From an uncultured Rhodospirillales bacterium (lineage in GTDB: Bacteria > Pseudomonadota > Alphaproteobacteria > Acetobacterales > Acetobacteraceae), in NCBI GenBank assembly GCA_903881515.1, contig CAIRTN010000353.1, positions 1-43,424 of the forward strand: a DNA stretch of 43,424 nt, read 5' to 3'. The notes beneath the pieces were generated by a model. It saw nothing but the letters and a program-made list of their open reading frames with translations. It was not told where the DNA came from and searched no databases. The translations under genes were made by a program, and so were the position numbers. Shown here piece after piece: positions 8,357 through 17,558 of the stretch (the stretch's first letter is position 1; every line of letters begins with the position of its first letter).

Positions 8357-8380
8357 GGTTCTTTTTCATGCAAAAGAACC
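8357..8380. terminator. hairpin between deacetylase and kinase genes
   Basis: Perfect 9-base stem (GGTTCTTTT / AAAAGAACC) with a 6-base loop, 16 bases after the deacetylase stop and 15 bases before the kinase TTG. It could end the deacetylase transcript or regulate readthrough. There is no T-run after the stem, so it is not a textbook terminator. Confidence 0.45.
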
Positions 8381-8396
8381 AACCGCTCGTTCCGGT

Positions 8397-9275
8397 CTAG
8401 GACGTCGCTGTGTGAGGCAGCACGCCACGATCGGCAACCGCTGCGCTGATCGGCCACAGCACGACACCGCGGTCGATCATCTTGGGCAGATCCTGCTCCA
8501 ACACGTCGATCGTATGCGCCCGCGGGTGAGCGATGGCGACACACACGCCATAGCGTCGCGCGATCTGTTCGCAACGCGCCAGTTGCCCGCGGATGTCGGC
8601 AACGTTGGTGGTGTTGTCCAGGAACACGTCACGCGGCAGCGATGGCAGGCCCGCTGACCGGGCTTCACGCAGCGCCACGCTGCCGACCACCGTAAGGCTG
8701 TCAATGAACAGCATCTGGCGCGGAACCAGTTGCTTCATCACCAGGTCCATGAGCGGCACCGAGAGGCTGGCGACACTGCCTTCGTGCTGGTTCAGACCCA
8801 CTGCAGAGGGCATCAGTTCGAAAGCCTGCTGCAGATATTCCAGGTTGCGTTCCATCGGCAGGTCGACGCGCAGCGCATTCGGGCCAGGGTCGAGATGTCC
8901 CATCGGCTGCATCGGCATGTGCAGCATCGTCTCATGTCCTCGTCCGCCGCCTTCTGCGATCTGGTCGGCCAGATGACGGGCATAGGGCAACCAGGACATG
9001 GTCAGCGGCCCCGGCAGCGCCAGCGCCCGTTCGGTCTGCACGCGGTTGACGCCCATGTCGTCTATCATCAGCGCCAGCACTGGCCGTCCGTTCGCCGGCG
9101 GCACTTTCACCGCGAAACGCTTCCAAGCCGGCTCGGGCACCGGCACCAGCGGCGGTGACTGAACCAGCGCAGGCGGCGCGTAGGCATCCATAAGGGCGGC
9201 GCGCGCAGAGCGCATGCCCAGTAGCGAGGCGGCGGTAGCGGTCAAAATGGTCTGGCGGCGGTTGAGCATGGTCAT
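8397..9275 (-). CDS. divergent polysaccharide deacetylase family protein
   Basis: A 292-residue exported protein of the divergent polysaccharide deacetylase group (COG2861, NodB-like fold). The N-terminus MTMLNRRQTILTATAASLL has a twin-arginine pair followed by a hydrophobic stretch and an Ala-x-Ala site near residue 25, so Tat export is possible. The fold core starts at LALMIDDMGVN (about 67-77), continues with GHETMLHMPMQPMG and NQHEGSVAS, and ends with AIAHPRAHTIDVLEQ, all typical of this group. The function is not settled for the family; an envelope polysaccharide substrate is presumed. It is divergent from trpG. Confidence 0.88.
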   Translation of the reverse strand: MTMLNRRQTILTATAASLLGMRSARAALMDAYAPPALVQSPPLVPVPEPAWKRFAVKVPPANGRPVLALMIDDMGVNRVQTERALALPGPLTMSWLPYARHLADQIAEGGGRGHETMLHMPMQPMGHLDPGPNALRVDLPMERNLEYLQQAFELMPSAVGLNQHEGSVASLSVPLMDLVMKQLVPRQMLFIDSLTVVGSVALREARSAGLPSLPRDVFLDNTTNVADIRGQLARCEQIARRYGVCVAIAHPRAHTIDVLEQDLPKMIDRGVVLWPISAAVADRGVLPHTATS

Positions 9276-9422
9276 CTCGTTAATAAGTCACGACGGATGC
9301 CGCAGCGCAGCGTGAAGGTCAACGCCGGAGTCGGGGCATCAGCATGACGAATTTTGCTGATCAAAGGGTTAAATTATCCGTGCAATTGACCAATCCGCCC
9401 GGCCTCGCGAGGATGAACGGCC

Positions 9423-10043
9423 ATGACCCCATCTCCCGCCCCCGCGCGCATCCTGTTGATCGACAACTATGACAGCTTCACCTTCAACCTCGTCCATTTT
9501 CTGGGCGAGGTTGGCGGGCGCTGCGATGTGCGGCGCAATGACGCGCTCAGCGTGGCCGAGGCGATGGCACTGGCCCCCGATGCCATCGTGCTATCGCCCG
9601 GTCCCTGCACCCCCAATGAAGCCGGCATCTGCCTCGATCTAATCGCCGCGGCCGCCGGGGTGATCCCGATCATGGGCGTCTGCCTGGGCCACCAGGCGAT
9701 CGGCCAGGCCTTCGGTGGCGACGTGATCCGCGCCCCCGCCCCGGTGCACGGCAAGCTCAGTGCCATCAGCCACGACGCCTCCGGCGTGTTTGCCGGCCTG
9801 CCCAGCCCGTTCTCGGTCACCCGCTATCACTCACTGATCGTCGATCGCGCCACCCTGCCCGGCTGCCTTGAGGCCAGCGCCTTCACCTATGACGGCCTGA
9901 TCATGGGGCTGCGGCACCGCACGCTGCCGGTGTTCGGCGTGCAGTTCCACCCCGAAAGCATCGCCAGCGAGCATGGCCACGCCCTGCTCGCGAATTTTCT
10001 CGCCATCGCCCGCGGCGCCAACGCGCCCGCGCAGGCAGCCTAA
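9423..10043 (+). CDS. trpG: anthranilate synthase component II (glutamine amidotransferase)
   Basis: Supplies ammonia from glutamine to TrpE for anthranilate synthesis; the same subunit may also serve p-aminobenzoate synthase. The product is a 206-residue class I amidotransferase with the N-terminal [14 protein letters not shown]. The catalytic triad is Cys87 in [10 protein letters not shown], His176 and Glu178 in FHPES. ATG 9423 follows GAGGA by 9 bases. trpE is not in the window, and trpG leads a run trpG-trpD-trpC-moaC-moeA with tight or overlapping junctions. The 147-base gap to the divergent deacetylase gene must hold promoters for both; I see no clear -10/-35 pair or leader peptide there. 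Confidence 0.93.
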   Translation: MTPSPAPARILLIDNYDSFTFNLVHFLGEVGGRCDVRRNDALSVAEAMALAPDAIVLSPGPCTPNEAGICLDLIAAAAGVIPIMGVCLGHQAIGQAFGGDVIRAPAPVHGKLSAISHDASGVFAGLPSPFSVTRYHSLIVDRATLPGCLEASAFTYDGLIMGLRHRTLPVFGVQFHPESIASEHGHALLANFLAIARGANAPAQAA

Positions 10044-10052
10044 GGAACCAGC

Positions 10053-11063
10053 ATGTCCACCAACCTCAAGCCCATCCTCGCCCGCGTTGCCGCTGGCGAA
10101 ACGCTGACCGAGGCCGAGGCCGAGGACGCATTCGGCACCATCATGTCGGGCGAGGCCACCCCGGCGCAGATTGCGGGCCTGGCCATGGCGATGCGGGTGC
10201 GTGGTGAGACCGTCGCCGAACTCGCCGGCGCCGTGCGCGCCATGCGGGCGCGGATGCACAAAGTCGACGCCCCGGCCAATGCCATCGATGTCTGCGGCAC
10301 CGGCGGCGATGCCTCCGGCAGCCTCAATGTCTCCACCGCAGTCACCTTCGTGCTGGCCGGCGCCGGCGTGCCAGTGGCCAAGCATGGCAACCGGGCGCTG
10401 TCCTCGCGTACCGGTGGCGCCGATGTGCTGACCGCGCTCGGCGTCAATGTCGACGTGCCGCTGCCGCGCCTGCCGCAGGTGCTCCGCGCCGCCAACTGCG
10501 CTTTCCTGTTCGCGCCGCGCCACCATGCCGCCCTGCGCCATGCCGCCGGCCCCCGCGTCGAGTTGGGCACGCGCACCATCTTCAACCTGCTGGGCCCGAT
10601 GGCCAATCCCGCCGGCGTCACCCGCCAGTTGACGGGCGTATTCAGTCCGGCCTGGACGCGGCCAATGGCAGACGCCCTCGGCCGTTTGGGCAGCGTCTCG
10701 GCTTGGCTGGTGCACGGCCAAGGCCTCGATGAGCTGACGGTGGCCGGCGAGAATCAGGTCGCAGCGCTGGAGAACGGTTCGGTGCGCGAGTTCATCGTCA
10801 CCCCCGAGGATGCCGGCCTGCCGCGCGCGCCGGTCAGCGCCATCCGCGGCGGCGATGCCGCTTCCAATGCCGCGGCACTGACCGCCCTGCTGCAAGGCGC
10901 AGCGGGCGCCTATCGCGACACCGTGCTGCTGAACGCCGCGGCAGCTCTGATCGTAGCCGGGCGCGTCGCCGACCTACGCGAAGGCGTAAAAATCGCTGCC
11001 GCCGCAATCGACGGCGGCGCGGCGCTGGAGGCACTCGCCATCCTGAAGCGCGAAACCGAATGA
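10053..11063 (+). CDS. trpD: anthranilate phosphoribosyltransferase
   Basis: Joins anthranilate to phosphoribosyl pyrophosphate, step 2 of tryptophan synthesis. The 336-residue length is normal. The PRPP/Mg-binding glycine loop [15 protein letters not shown] is at 81-95, followed by the family motif [17 protein letters not shown]. The second metal-binding region, with [19 protein letters not shown], is also visible. It starts 9 bases after trpG with AAGGAA upstream and overlaps trpC by four bases. Confidence 0.95.
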   Translation: MSTNLKPILARVAAGETLTEAEAEDAFGTIMSGEATPAQIAGLAMAMRVRGETVAELAGAVRAMRARMHKVDAPANAIDVCGTGGDASGSLNVSTAVTFVLAGAGVPVAKHGNRALSSRTGGADVLTALGVNVDVPLPRLPQVLRAANCAFLFAPRHHAALRHAAGPRVELGTRTIFNLLGPMANPAGVTRQLTGVFSPAWTRPMADALGRLGSVSAWLVHGQGLDELTVAGENQVAALENGSVREFIVTPEDAGLPRAPVSAIRGGDAASNAAALTALLQGAAGAYRDTVLLNAAAALIVAGRVADLREGVKIAAAAIDGGAALEALAILKRETE

Positions 11064-11857
11064 CCCAGGCGCCCGACATCCTGCTGCGCATCTGTGCCGA
11101 CACCGCCCAGGAAGTGGCGCGGCGCAAGGCGACGACCTCGGCGGCGCAGATCGCCGATGCCATCGCCGCCGCCGGCCCGCCGCGCGGCTTCGCGGCCTCG
11201 CTTGACCGCGCCGTGGCCGCCGGGCGGTTCGGGGTAATCGCCGAGATCAAGCGCGCCTCGCCCTCCGGCGGTGCGATCCGGCCGAATTTCGATGCCGCCG
11301 AACTGGCCTACGCCTACGAGACCGGCGGCGCCGCCTGCCTGTCGGTGCTGACCGACCGCCCGTATTTCCAGGGCCTGACTGAAGACCTGATTGCCGCGCG
11401 CGGCGGCTGCGCCCTGCCGGCGCTGCGCAAAGACTTCATGATCGACCCCTGGCAGATCGCCGAGTCCCGTGCGATGGGGGCGGACTGCATCCTGCTGATC
11501 ATGTCCGTGCTATCAGACGCCCAGGCTTCCGAGATGGAAGATGCCGCCTTCGCGCTGGGGATGGATGTGCTGGCGGAAAGCCATGACGGCGCCGAACTCG
11601 ATCGGGCGTTGCGGCTGAAGACCAAACTGATCGGCATAAACAACCGCAATCTCAGGATCATGCAGACCGATCTCAATACCACCATCGAACTGGCGCCACG
11701 CGTGCCGGCTGACAGGGTGATCGTCGGCGAGAGCGGGCTCAAGACCAATGCCGACCTCCACGCGATGGCCGTCGTCGGCGCCCGGCGCTTCCTGGTCGGC
11801 GAAAGCCTGCTGCGGCAGCCCGACCTGGTTGCCGCGACCCGCGCGCTGCTGGGATGA
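11060..11857 (+). CDS. trpC: indole-3-glycerol phosphate synthase
   Basis: Closes the indole ring by converting CdRP to indole-3-glycerol phosphate. A 265-residue TIM barrel with all expected active-site strands: [10 protein letters not shown] with Lys64, [12 protein letters not shown] with Lys124, LAESHD with Glu173, GINNRNL and VGESGL with Glu224-Ser225. The product is monofunctional, with no fused TrpF. Its ATG overlaps the trpD stop (ATGA), and its own stop overlaps moaC in the same way, so trpD-trpC-moaC are translationally coupled. Confidence 0.96.
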   Translation: MTQAPDILLRICADTAQEVARRKATTSAAQIADAIAAAGPPRGFAASLDRAVAAGRFGVIAEIKRASPSGGAIRPNFDAAELAYAYETGGAACLSVLTDRPYFQGLTEDLIAARGGCALPALRKDFMIDPWQIAESRAMGADCILLIMSVLSDAQASEMEDAAFALGMDVLAESHDGAELDRALRLKTKLIGINNRNLRIMQTDLNTTIELAPRVPADRVIVGESGLKTNADLHAMAVVGARRFLVGESLLRQPDLVAATRALLG

Positions 11858-12327
11858 GCGGGCTGACGCATTTCGATGCCGAAGGCCGAGCCGTGATGGT
11901 CGATGTCGGCTCTAAGGCCATCACCGACCGGTCCGCGACTGCCAAGGCGCGCGTGGTGATGCAGCCGGCCACGCTGGAATTGATCAAGAGCGGCACGGCG
12001 AAGAAGGGCGATGTTCTCGGTGTCGCCCGCATCGCCGGCATCATGGCGGCCAAGCGGACGGCGGAACTGATCCCACTGTGTCATCCCCTGCCGCTCTCCT
12101 CGGTGAAGATCGATCTGCAAGCCGTTGATCCTGGTACTGTGGAAATCGAGGCGACGGTGCGCACGACTGGACAAACCGGGGTCGAGATGGAAGCCCTGAC
12201 CGCAGCCAGCGTCGCCGCGCTGACGGTCTACGACATGGTCAAGGCGGTCGATCGCGGCATGCGGGTCGAAGACTTGCGGGTGGTCGCGAAGTCAGGCGGA
12301 AAATCAGCCGATTTCAAGCAGGAATAG
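11854..12327 (+). CDS. moaC: cyclic pyranopterin monophosphate synthase
   Basis: Second step of molybdenum cofactor synthesis: converts the MoaA product to cyclic pyranopterin monophosphate. The 157-residue product has [15 protein letters not shown] (72-86) with His77, GVEMEALTA with Glu111 and Glu113, and [12 protein letters not shown] with Asp127 and Lys130, which are the family's catalytic residues. It is coupled to trpC by an ATGA overlap and followed six bases later by moeA. The trp-moa-moe arrangement is common in alphaproteobacteria. Confidence 0.96.
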   Translation: MSGLTHFDAEGRAVMVDVGSKAITDRSATAKARVVMQPATLELIKSGTAKKGDVLGVARIAGIMAAKRTAELIPLCHPLPLSSVKIDLQAVDPGTVEIEATVRTTGQTGVEMEALTAASVAALTVYDMVKAVDRGMRVEDLRVVAKSGGKSADFKQE

Positions 12328-12333
12328 GCGTTC

Positions 12334-13530
12334 ATGATCGCGGTGGATGAAGCGCGTGCACGTATCCTCGCCGATCTGCAGGCCACGGCCGGGGAGGTCG
12401 TGCCCCTGGCCGAAGCGTGGAACCGCGTCACGGCGGCGCCGATCCGTGCGCGATTGGCCCAGCCTCCGCAGGATGTTTCGGCAATGGACGGCTACGCCCT
12501 ACGCGCGGCGGATGGCGCGTTGGGGGCGAAGCTGCGCGTCGTCGGCAGCGCGCCGGCGGGCCACCCTTGGGTCGGCGTCGTCGGCGCCGGCGAGGCCCTG
12601 CGTATCTTCACCGGCAGTATCGTGCCGCAAGGCGCTGATTCAATTCTCCTTCAGGAAGATGCGACCCGCACCTGCGATCTCGTCGAGGTGCGCGAGGCAG
12701 TCACCGCCGGCCGCTTCATCCGCCGCGCCGGGCAGGATTTCAACTCAGGCGACATACTCATTCCCGCCAACAAGCTTTTGAATGCGCGGGATATCGGCCT
12801 GGCCGCGGCGGCCAACCACCCCTGGGTCGAGGTGCATCGCCGGCCGCGCGTGGCGATCCTGGCCACCGGCGACGAGATCGCGCTTCCGGGCGAGCCGATT
12901 CCGCAGGGCGGCATCGTTTCTTCCAACTCGCACGCACTGGCCGCTCTGGTGCGCGCCTGCGGCGGCGACCCGGTGGTGCTGCCGGTTGCCGCCGACACCA
13001 AGGCGGCGCTGATCGCGGCGGCGCGTGGTGTGGCCGGCATGGATCTGCTGGTCACCACCGGCGGCGCCAGCGTCGGCGAGCACGATCTGGTCCAATCCGC
13101 CCTCGGCGAGGCCGGACTGACAGTCGATTTCTGGCAGATCGCGATGCGGCCGGGCAAACCGCTGATGTTCGGCAGGCTGGGGCCGGTGCCGATGGTCGGC
13201 CTGCCGGGAAATCCGGTCTCTTCATTGGTGTGCGCGATCCTGTTCCTGCTGCCAGCGATCCGCTGTCTGTCCGGCCTGCCCGCGGCGGCGCCACCGACGA
13301 CCACGGCCCGGCTGGGGGCGGCAGTCGGCGCTAACGATCGCCGGGCGGACCATTTGCGCGCGACCTTCGATACGGCAACACAGACCGTCACCCCGTTCCC
13401 CCGGCAGGATTCGGCACTGCTGCGACTGATGGCCTCGGCTGATGCGCTGGTGCTGCGCCCAGCCAACGCCCCTGCCCTGCCCGAGGGTTCCGAGGTGCCG
13501 ATCATCCGGCTTGATACGCTCGGCCTGTAA
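12334..13530 (+). CDS. moeA: molybdopterin molybdenumtransferase
   Basis: Inserts molybdate into adenylated molybdopterin, the last common step of Mo-cofactor synthesis. The 398-residue product shows PPQDVSAMDGYALRA near the N-terminus. The MoCF-binding domain follows, with LATGDEIALPGEPI, TTGGASVGEHDLV and MRPGKPLMFG...GLPGNPVSS. The C-terminal domain IV is present, so it looks complete. It is probably co-transcribed with moaC; lexA follows after a 75-base gap with its own promoter and SOS box. Confidence 0.95.
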   Translation: MIAVDEARARILADLQATAGEVVPLAEAWNRVTAAPIRARLAQPPQDVSAMDGYALRAADGALGAKLRVVGSAPAGHPWVGVVGAGEALRIFTGSIVPQGADSILLQEDATRTCDLVEVREAVTAGRFIRRAGQDFNSGDILIPANKLLNARDIGLAAAANHPWVEVHRRPRVAILATGDEIALPGEPIPQGGIVSSNSHALAALVRACGGDPVVLPVAADTKAALIAAARGVAGMDLLVTTGGASVGEHDLVQSALGEAGLTVDFWQIAMRPGKPLMFGRLGPVPMVGLPGNPVSSLVCAILFLLPAIRCLSGLPAAAPPTTTARLGAAVGANDRRADHLRATFDTATQTVTPFPRQDSALLRLMASADALVLRPANAPALPEGSEVPIIRLDTLGL

Positions 13531-13534
13531 ACGC

Positions 13535-13564
13535 TTGACCCGGCGCGCGGAACTTATATAGAAC
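13535..13564 (+). promoter_or_regulatory. lexA promoter with SOS box
   Basis: A candidate -35 TTGACC (13535-13540) is followed after 16 bases by TATAGA (13557-13562). Overlapping the -10 is GAAC-N7-GAAC at 13550-13564, the reverse complement of the alphaproteobacterial LexA box GTTC-N7-GTTC. The position, 42 bases before the lexA ATG, fits autorepression. Confidence 0.85.
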
Positions 13565-13605
13565 ATCTCGCAGGTTGCCGCTTTGTTCTGGTGAGGATCC
13601 CGTCC

Positions 13606-14298
13606 ATGCTGACGCGCAAACAGCACGAACTGCTGTTGTTCATCGACCGCCATCTCGCCGCCACCGGCTTTTCCCCGAGTTTCGAGGAAATGAAAGCCGC
13701 GCTGAACCTGCGCTCGAAATCCGGCATTCACCGGCTGATTTCGGCGCTGGAAGAACGTGGCTTCCTGCGCCGGCATCATCACCGGGCACGTGCGCTGGAA
13801 GTGATCCGGATGCCGGGCCAGGTTTCGGCGGAAGCGGCGGCCAATTTTGCGCCGTATGTGATCCGTGGCGATTTCAGCCCCAAGTTGCCCGGCGTGAAGG
13901 CGACCGCGACCGCAGGATCGGTGCAGTTGCCAATGTATGGCCGAATCGCGGCCGGATTGCCGATCGAGGCACTGCGCGATAACGGCGCGTTTGTCGAAAT
14001 GCCGGCCTCCATGCTGGGCGGCGGCGAACATTACGGCCTTGAGGTCGCAGGCGATTCGATGGTGGATGCCGGCATCCAGGACGGTGACACCGTGATCATC
14101 CGCCGCGGCGACAATGCCGAGACCGGCCAGATAATCGTGGCACTCGTGGATGACGAGGAAGTCACTCTGAAACGGCTGCGCCGTCGTGGCAATTCAGTAG
14201 CCCTCGAGCCGGCGAATACGGCCTACAAGCCGCAGATTTTCCCGGCAGATCGCGTCAAGGTGCAGGGACGGCTGGTGGCGCTGCTGCGGCGCTACTGA
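13606..14298 (+). CDS. lexA: LexA repressor
   Basis: SOS-response repressor and self-cleaving serine protease. I use ATG 13606 ([17 protein letters not shown]), the usual LexA N-terminus; a GTG at 13591 would add five residues. The product is 230 residues. A winged-helix DNA-binding domain spans 1-65. The cleavage site is Ala116-Gly117 in YGRIAAGLP, with catalytic Ser151 in GDSMVDAG and Lys189 in VTLKRL. Operator-type GAAC-N7-GAAC in its own promoter indicates autoregulation. The 3' end overlaps the convergent glycosyltransferase gene by 44 bases. Confidence 0.97.
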   Translation: MLTRKQHELLLFIDRHLAATGFSPSFEEMKAALNLRSKSGIHRLISALEERGFLRRHHHRARALEVIRMPGQVSAEAAANFAPYVIRGDFSPKLPGVKATATAGSVQLPMYGRIAAGLPIEALRDNGAFVEMPASMLGGGEHYGLEVAGDSMVDAGIQDGDTVIIRRGDNAETGQIIVALVDDEEVTLKRLRRRGNSVALEPANTAYKPQIFPADRVKVQGRLVALLRRY

Positions 14299-15382
14299 GC
14301 GCGCGATAGGCTGTCAGAACGGCAAGTGCAGTCAGGCAGGCAAAGCCGGTCCAGGTAAACCGGCTGGTCAGTGTCATCACTGCCGGCATCGACATGCCGG
14401 CCGTCGCCACAGCGGCGTCGAGCCAGGGCGTGGGGTAAGCATCACGCAGCGCGTTTGCGGCGTTGGTGGCCATCGGCAGATCGTAGAGAATCGAATACGG
14501 CGCGCCTGCCAGCGTGCACGCCTGCAACGCCGCGGCGGCCAGCGGCATTGGGCGACGGTAGGCTGCGATCGCCAACGCCGAAACGGCCAGGAACAGCACG
14601 GTCTGCGCCTCGTGCGCGGCCTCCGCGCTGAACCCTTTGACCAGCATGTGCCCGAGCAGGTTGGGCTTGCCGTAATGGGTAACGTTGCCGTCGACATAGG
14701 CGGGGTGCGCTGCGATGACGGCGAGCCAGGTGCGCCACATGTCAACGCCCTGCACCGCGATGGACGCGCCGAGCAGCGTGGCGACGGTCACCGCGGCCGC
14801 ACCGATGGCGCGCCATTGCCGCGCCCAGAGCAGGGCAAACGGGAGCAGCACGGCAAATTGCGGCTTGATCAGCAACAGGCCGAACAGCACGCCGGCCGCA
14901 ACGGGCCGCGTGGGCAACAGGCGCAGACCGCCGACCATCAGGGCGGCAACGATCAGCCCGGTCTGGCCATAGGCAAGGCCCAGCACCGTCGCCGGGGCCA
15001 GCACGGTCCAGGCAAGATGCCGGGTGCCGCTGGCCCATAGATAGAGCCCCAGCGAAAGCGCCATCCAGGCAAGATAAGCCCAGCCGAACGACAAAAGCCC
15101 GAACGGCGCGAGCAGGAACAGCAGCACCGGCGGATAGGGAAACGGCAATTTCTTGACGAAACCACCGGCCAGATCCTGCTGGAACGCATGCAGTTGGGCA
15201 AAGTCGTAGAGGCCGACCGAGTCGTGCGACTGAGTGAAGCGGGCAGCGGCCCAGTGCGCGAAGAAATCGTTGGTGGTCAGATGCCCAGCCATGATCTCGC
15301 CGCCGGTATGCCAGCCCATATGCACCGCGAACGCTGCGAATGGCAGCAGCAGCGCAAACCAGGCCAGGCGCAGCAACGTCAC
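14255..15382 (-). CDS. GT87-type membrane glycosyltransferase (DUF2029)
   Basis: Multi-spanning membrane protein of 375 residues resembling glycosyltransferase family 87, whose members use polyprenyl-phosphate sugars (for example mannose) at the outer face of the membrane. The acidic, charged first loop [13 protein letters not shown] (about 37-49), with an Asp after the first membrane segment, and the [16 protein letters not shown] stretch are typical. About eight to ten hydrophobic segments follow. The GTG start (15380-15382) overlaps the stop of the upstream secreted-protein gene, so the two are coupled. Its last 44 bases lie antisense within the lexA 3' end. The acceptor is unknown. Confidence 0.8.
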   Translation of the reverse strand: MTLLRLAWFALLLPFAAFAVHMGWHTGGEIMAGHLTTNDFFAHWAAARFTQSHDSVGLYDFAQLHAFQQDLAGGFVKKLPFPYPPVLLFLLAPFGLLSFGWAYLAWMALSLGLYLWASGTRHLAWTVLAPATVLGLAYGQTGLIVAALMVGGLRLLPTRPVAAGVLFGLLLIKPQFAVLLPFALLWARQWRAIGAAAVTVATLLGASIAVQGVDMWRTWLAVIAAHPAYVDGNVTHYGKPNLLGHMLVKGFSAEAAHEAQTVLFLAVSALAIAAYRRPMPLAAAALQACTLAGAPYSILYDLPMATNAANALRDAYPTPWLDAAVATAGMSMPAVMTLTSRFTWTGFACLTALAVLTAYRALSSAAAAPPAVPAP

Positions 15383-15750
15383 TTCGCCGCGTCGGGATCA
15401 ACCAGCGCAGCGTCGATCCATGCCAGGCATTCGGATCGGTCACCGCCGGACAGGGCGACTCGGGCGGCCTGAATAGCTTTCACCAACGGTTGGTCGCTCG
15501 GGGTGCCCACCAGCGACGGGCGGACGGAGCGGATCAGCGCCCGGCTCTCCGCACGCTCCAGCGCTTCCTGCGTCGCATCAAGCCGCCCAGCGGCCAATGA
15601 CTGCCGGGCGGCAGCCAGGAACGTCGCGGGCGGGGCGTCATCGTCAACTCCGGGATCGGGTAGCTTGGCCACGATCACCTCCCCGCTCGGCAGGGTCTGG
15701 GCCAGTGCGGGTGAGGCAAACAGCAGGCTGATCAGAATACGGCGGCGCAT
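15379..15750 (-). CDS. small exported protein of unknown function
   Basis: A 123-residue protein with an Sec-type signal peptide: MRRRILISLLFASPALAQ, with probable cleavage after ALA-Q near residue 17. The mature part is mostly helical, with repeated short Ala-rich helices (ATFLAAARQSLAAGRLDATQ and TPSDQPLVKAIQAARVALSG), which suggests a compact periplasmic helical bundle. I do not recognise a family. The start ATG 15748-15750 has GAGGAA 9 bases upstream; the longer open frame to 16065 lies inside yraN and is rejected. It is coupled to the downstream GT87 gene by a GTGA overlap. Confidence 0.75.
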   Translation of the reverse strand: MRRRILISLLFASPALAQTLPSGEVIVAKLPDPGVDDDAPPATFLAAARQSLAAGRLDATQEALERAESRALIRSVRPSLVGTPSDQPLVKAIQAARVALSGGDRSECLAWIDAALVDPDAAK

Positions 15751-15782
15751 GATGCGGATTTCCTCGGAACCGAGGCGGCAGT

Positions 15783-16154
15783 CTACTCGATCCGGAACGC
15801 ATCGGCGATGCGCCGAACCGCTCCGGCAGGGTCCACCAGCAGCACGTCGAACCGCACCCCTGCCCTGCCCCACTCCGGATGCTCGGCCAGCACAATCTCG
15901 GCTGCGGCGATCAGACGGGCGCGCTGGCGCGGTCCCAGCGCAGCCGCGGCTTCGGCCAGGGTGGGGCGGTGCTTGACCTCGATGATGGCCAGCAACCCGG
16001 CCCGCTCGGCAATCAGGTCGATCTCGCCAGCCGCGGTACGAAGGCGCTGTGCCAAAATCGCCCAACCGTCGCCCCGCAGCGCGTCGGCGGCCACTGCCTC
16101 GGCCCGCAGGCCGCCAGACTGCGCGACCCGCCCCCGGATCGCGCGCCCAGTCAT
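15783..16154 (-). CDS. yraN: YraN family protein (UPF0102)
   Basis: A 123-residue protein with a restriction-endonuclease-like (PD-(D/E)XK) fold. The core AGEIDLIAERAGLLAIIEVKHRP (about 42-64) gives the E-x-D and EVK active-site pattern. This family is found in most bacteria, often next to a glycosyltransferase or rsmI; its role is poorly defined, with DNA processing suggested. It overlaps the Hsp70-like gene by ATGA and is 32 bases ahead of the small exported protein. Confidence 0.92.
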   Translation of the reverse strand: MTGRAIRGRVAQSGGLRAEAVAADALRGDGWAILAQRLRTAAGEIDLIAERAGLLAIIEVKHRPTLAEAAAALGPRQRARLIAAAEIVLAEHPEWGRAGVRFDVLLVDPAGAVRRIADAFRIE

Positions 16155-17398
16155 GCCGCCTCCTGGCCGATTAGCGCCAGCCCCTCGGCGACCGAGACGA
16201 ACTCCCCGCCGAGCGCGACCCGCTCAGCGCCGAATCGGGTGGTGAAGATCTCCCGCACCGCCGGGACAAAGGAAGTACCGCCGGTCAGGAACACATGGTC
16301 GATCGCATCCGCGCCGATCCCCGCGCGCGTCAGCGCAAGGTCAACGGTCGTGGCCATCTGCGCCAGGTCGCCGGCGATCCAGTTCTCGAACTCCGCGCGG
16401 CTGATCGGCTCGTCAATGTCGAGCTCCTTGTGATGAAAGCGAAGCACGGCGCTATCAGCACCCGACAGTGCTGCCTTCACGCCCGAGACCGTCTGATACA
16501 GCCGGTAGCCCATCTCGTCCTCGATCAGCGAATGCAGCGCGCGCAGCCGCCAGGGATGAGCCGCGGTGCGGGCGAGATCGGCGATCTCGCGCAACGTGCG
16601 CGGATTACGCATCAGCGACAACCGGTGCCAGCGGGCGAAGGCCAGGAAATATTCCACCGGCACCGGCATGTCCTTGCCCATTACCTTGTAGGTGCCGCCC
16701 TTGCCCAGACGCGGCGATACCATTTTGTCGATGATGCGAAAATCGAACACGTCGCCGGCGATGCCGATGCCGGCATGGCCGAGCGAAACAACCGGTTGGC
16801 CGGGTGTGAACCGCAGCACCGAGAAATCGCTGGTGCCGCCGCCGAAATCGCCGATCAGCACGTTGGCCGGCCGGTCCAGCCGGCGGGCGAACTGCCAGCC
16901 GGCGCCTTCCGGTTCCAGCGCAAGGCGCGGCGCCGGCATGCCGGCCTCGCCGAAGGCCGCCGCAAGCCGGGAGGCGCCGAGATCGTCATTCGGGTTGTCA
17001 CCGGCAAAGCGCACCGGACGGCCGGCAACGACCGTCGCACCCGCCGGATCGATGCCGGCGCTGTTTAGCATCGCGCGCAGGAACGTCGCGATCATCGCCT
17101 CCAACGTGAAGCGACGGCCAAAGATCCGGGTCTCCTGAAAGCTGGCCTGCGCCAGATACGACTTCATCGACATGATCAGCCGCGCGTCGAGCGGATCGTC
17201 TAGATACGCCTCGATCGCCTGCGGCCCAGCCTCGTGACGCAGGCGGGTGGAGACGCCGACCTGCTCGGACCAGAAGCACAGCACGGTACGGAACACGTCA
17301 TGCGTGCCAAAACGCACGGTCTGGCTGGAGCCGTCAGGCAGCAGCACGGACACGACGCTGTTGGTTGTGCCGAAATCGATGCCAATCGTCGCCGTCAT
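16151..17398 (-). CDS. Hsp70-like ATPase without substrate-binding domain (YegD type)
   Basis: A 415-residue actin/Hsp70-fold ATPase. Phosphate 1 loop GIDFGTTNS is at 6-14, phosphate 2 loop GDFGGGTSDFS at 183-193 and the adenosine motif FLTGGTSFVPAVR near residues 379-391. The protein stops after the nucleotide-binding domain, so the peptide-binding domain of DnaK is missing, as in E. coli YegD. Insertions such as VMGKDMPVPVEYFLAFARW mark it as YegD-like rather than DnaK. It is first gene of a minus-strand set with yraN, the exported protein and GT87. The function in the family is not established. Confidence 0.88.
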   Translation of the reverse strand: MTATIGIDFGTTNSVVSVLLPDGSSQTVRFGTHDVFRTVLCFWSEQVGVSTRLRHEAGPQAIEAYLDDPLDARLIMSMKSYLAQASFQETRIFGRRFTLEAMIATFLRAMLNSAGIDPAGATVVAGRPVRFAGDNPNDDLGASRLAAAFGEAGMPAPRLALEPEGAGWQFARRLDRPANVLIGDFGGGTSDFSVLRFTPGQPVVSLGHAGIGIAGDVFDFRIIDKMVSPRLGKGGTYKVMGKDMPVPVEYFLAFARWHRLSLMRNPRTLREIADLARTAAHPWRLRALHSLIEDEMGYRLYQTVSGVKAALSGADSAVLRFHHKELDIDEPISRAEFENWIAGDLAQMATTVDLALTRAGIGADAIDHVFLTGGTSFVPAVREIFTTRFGAERVALGGEFVSVAEGLALIGQEAA

Positions 17399-17558
17399 CA
17401 GTCCGCGCCTCGTCCGAAGGGCCGCGGGTTGAAGAGGATCAGCCGCGAAATTGCAAGGGCGGCATTGCCAGCCGCCGTGCGGACATTACAGGATTCATGG
17501 ACGACGCCTGAATCCCATCATGTCAACATGCCGCAACAATAACCAGGGGACACCGATC

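Noticed and set aside
9276-9422. trp leader peptide and attenuator before trpG
   Set aside because: No short frame with tandem Trp codons and no paired hairpins found in the gap.
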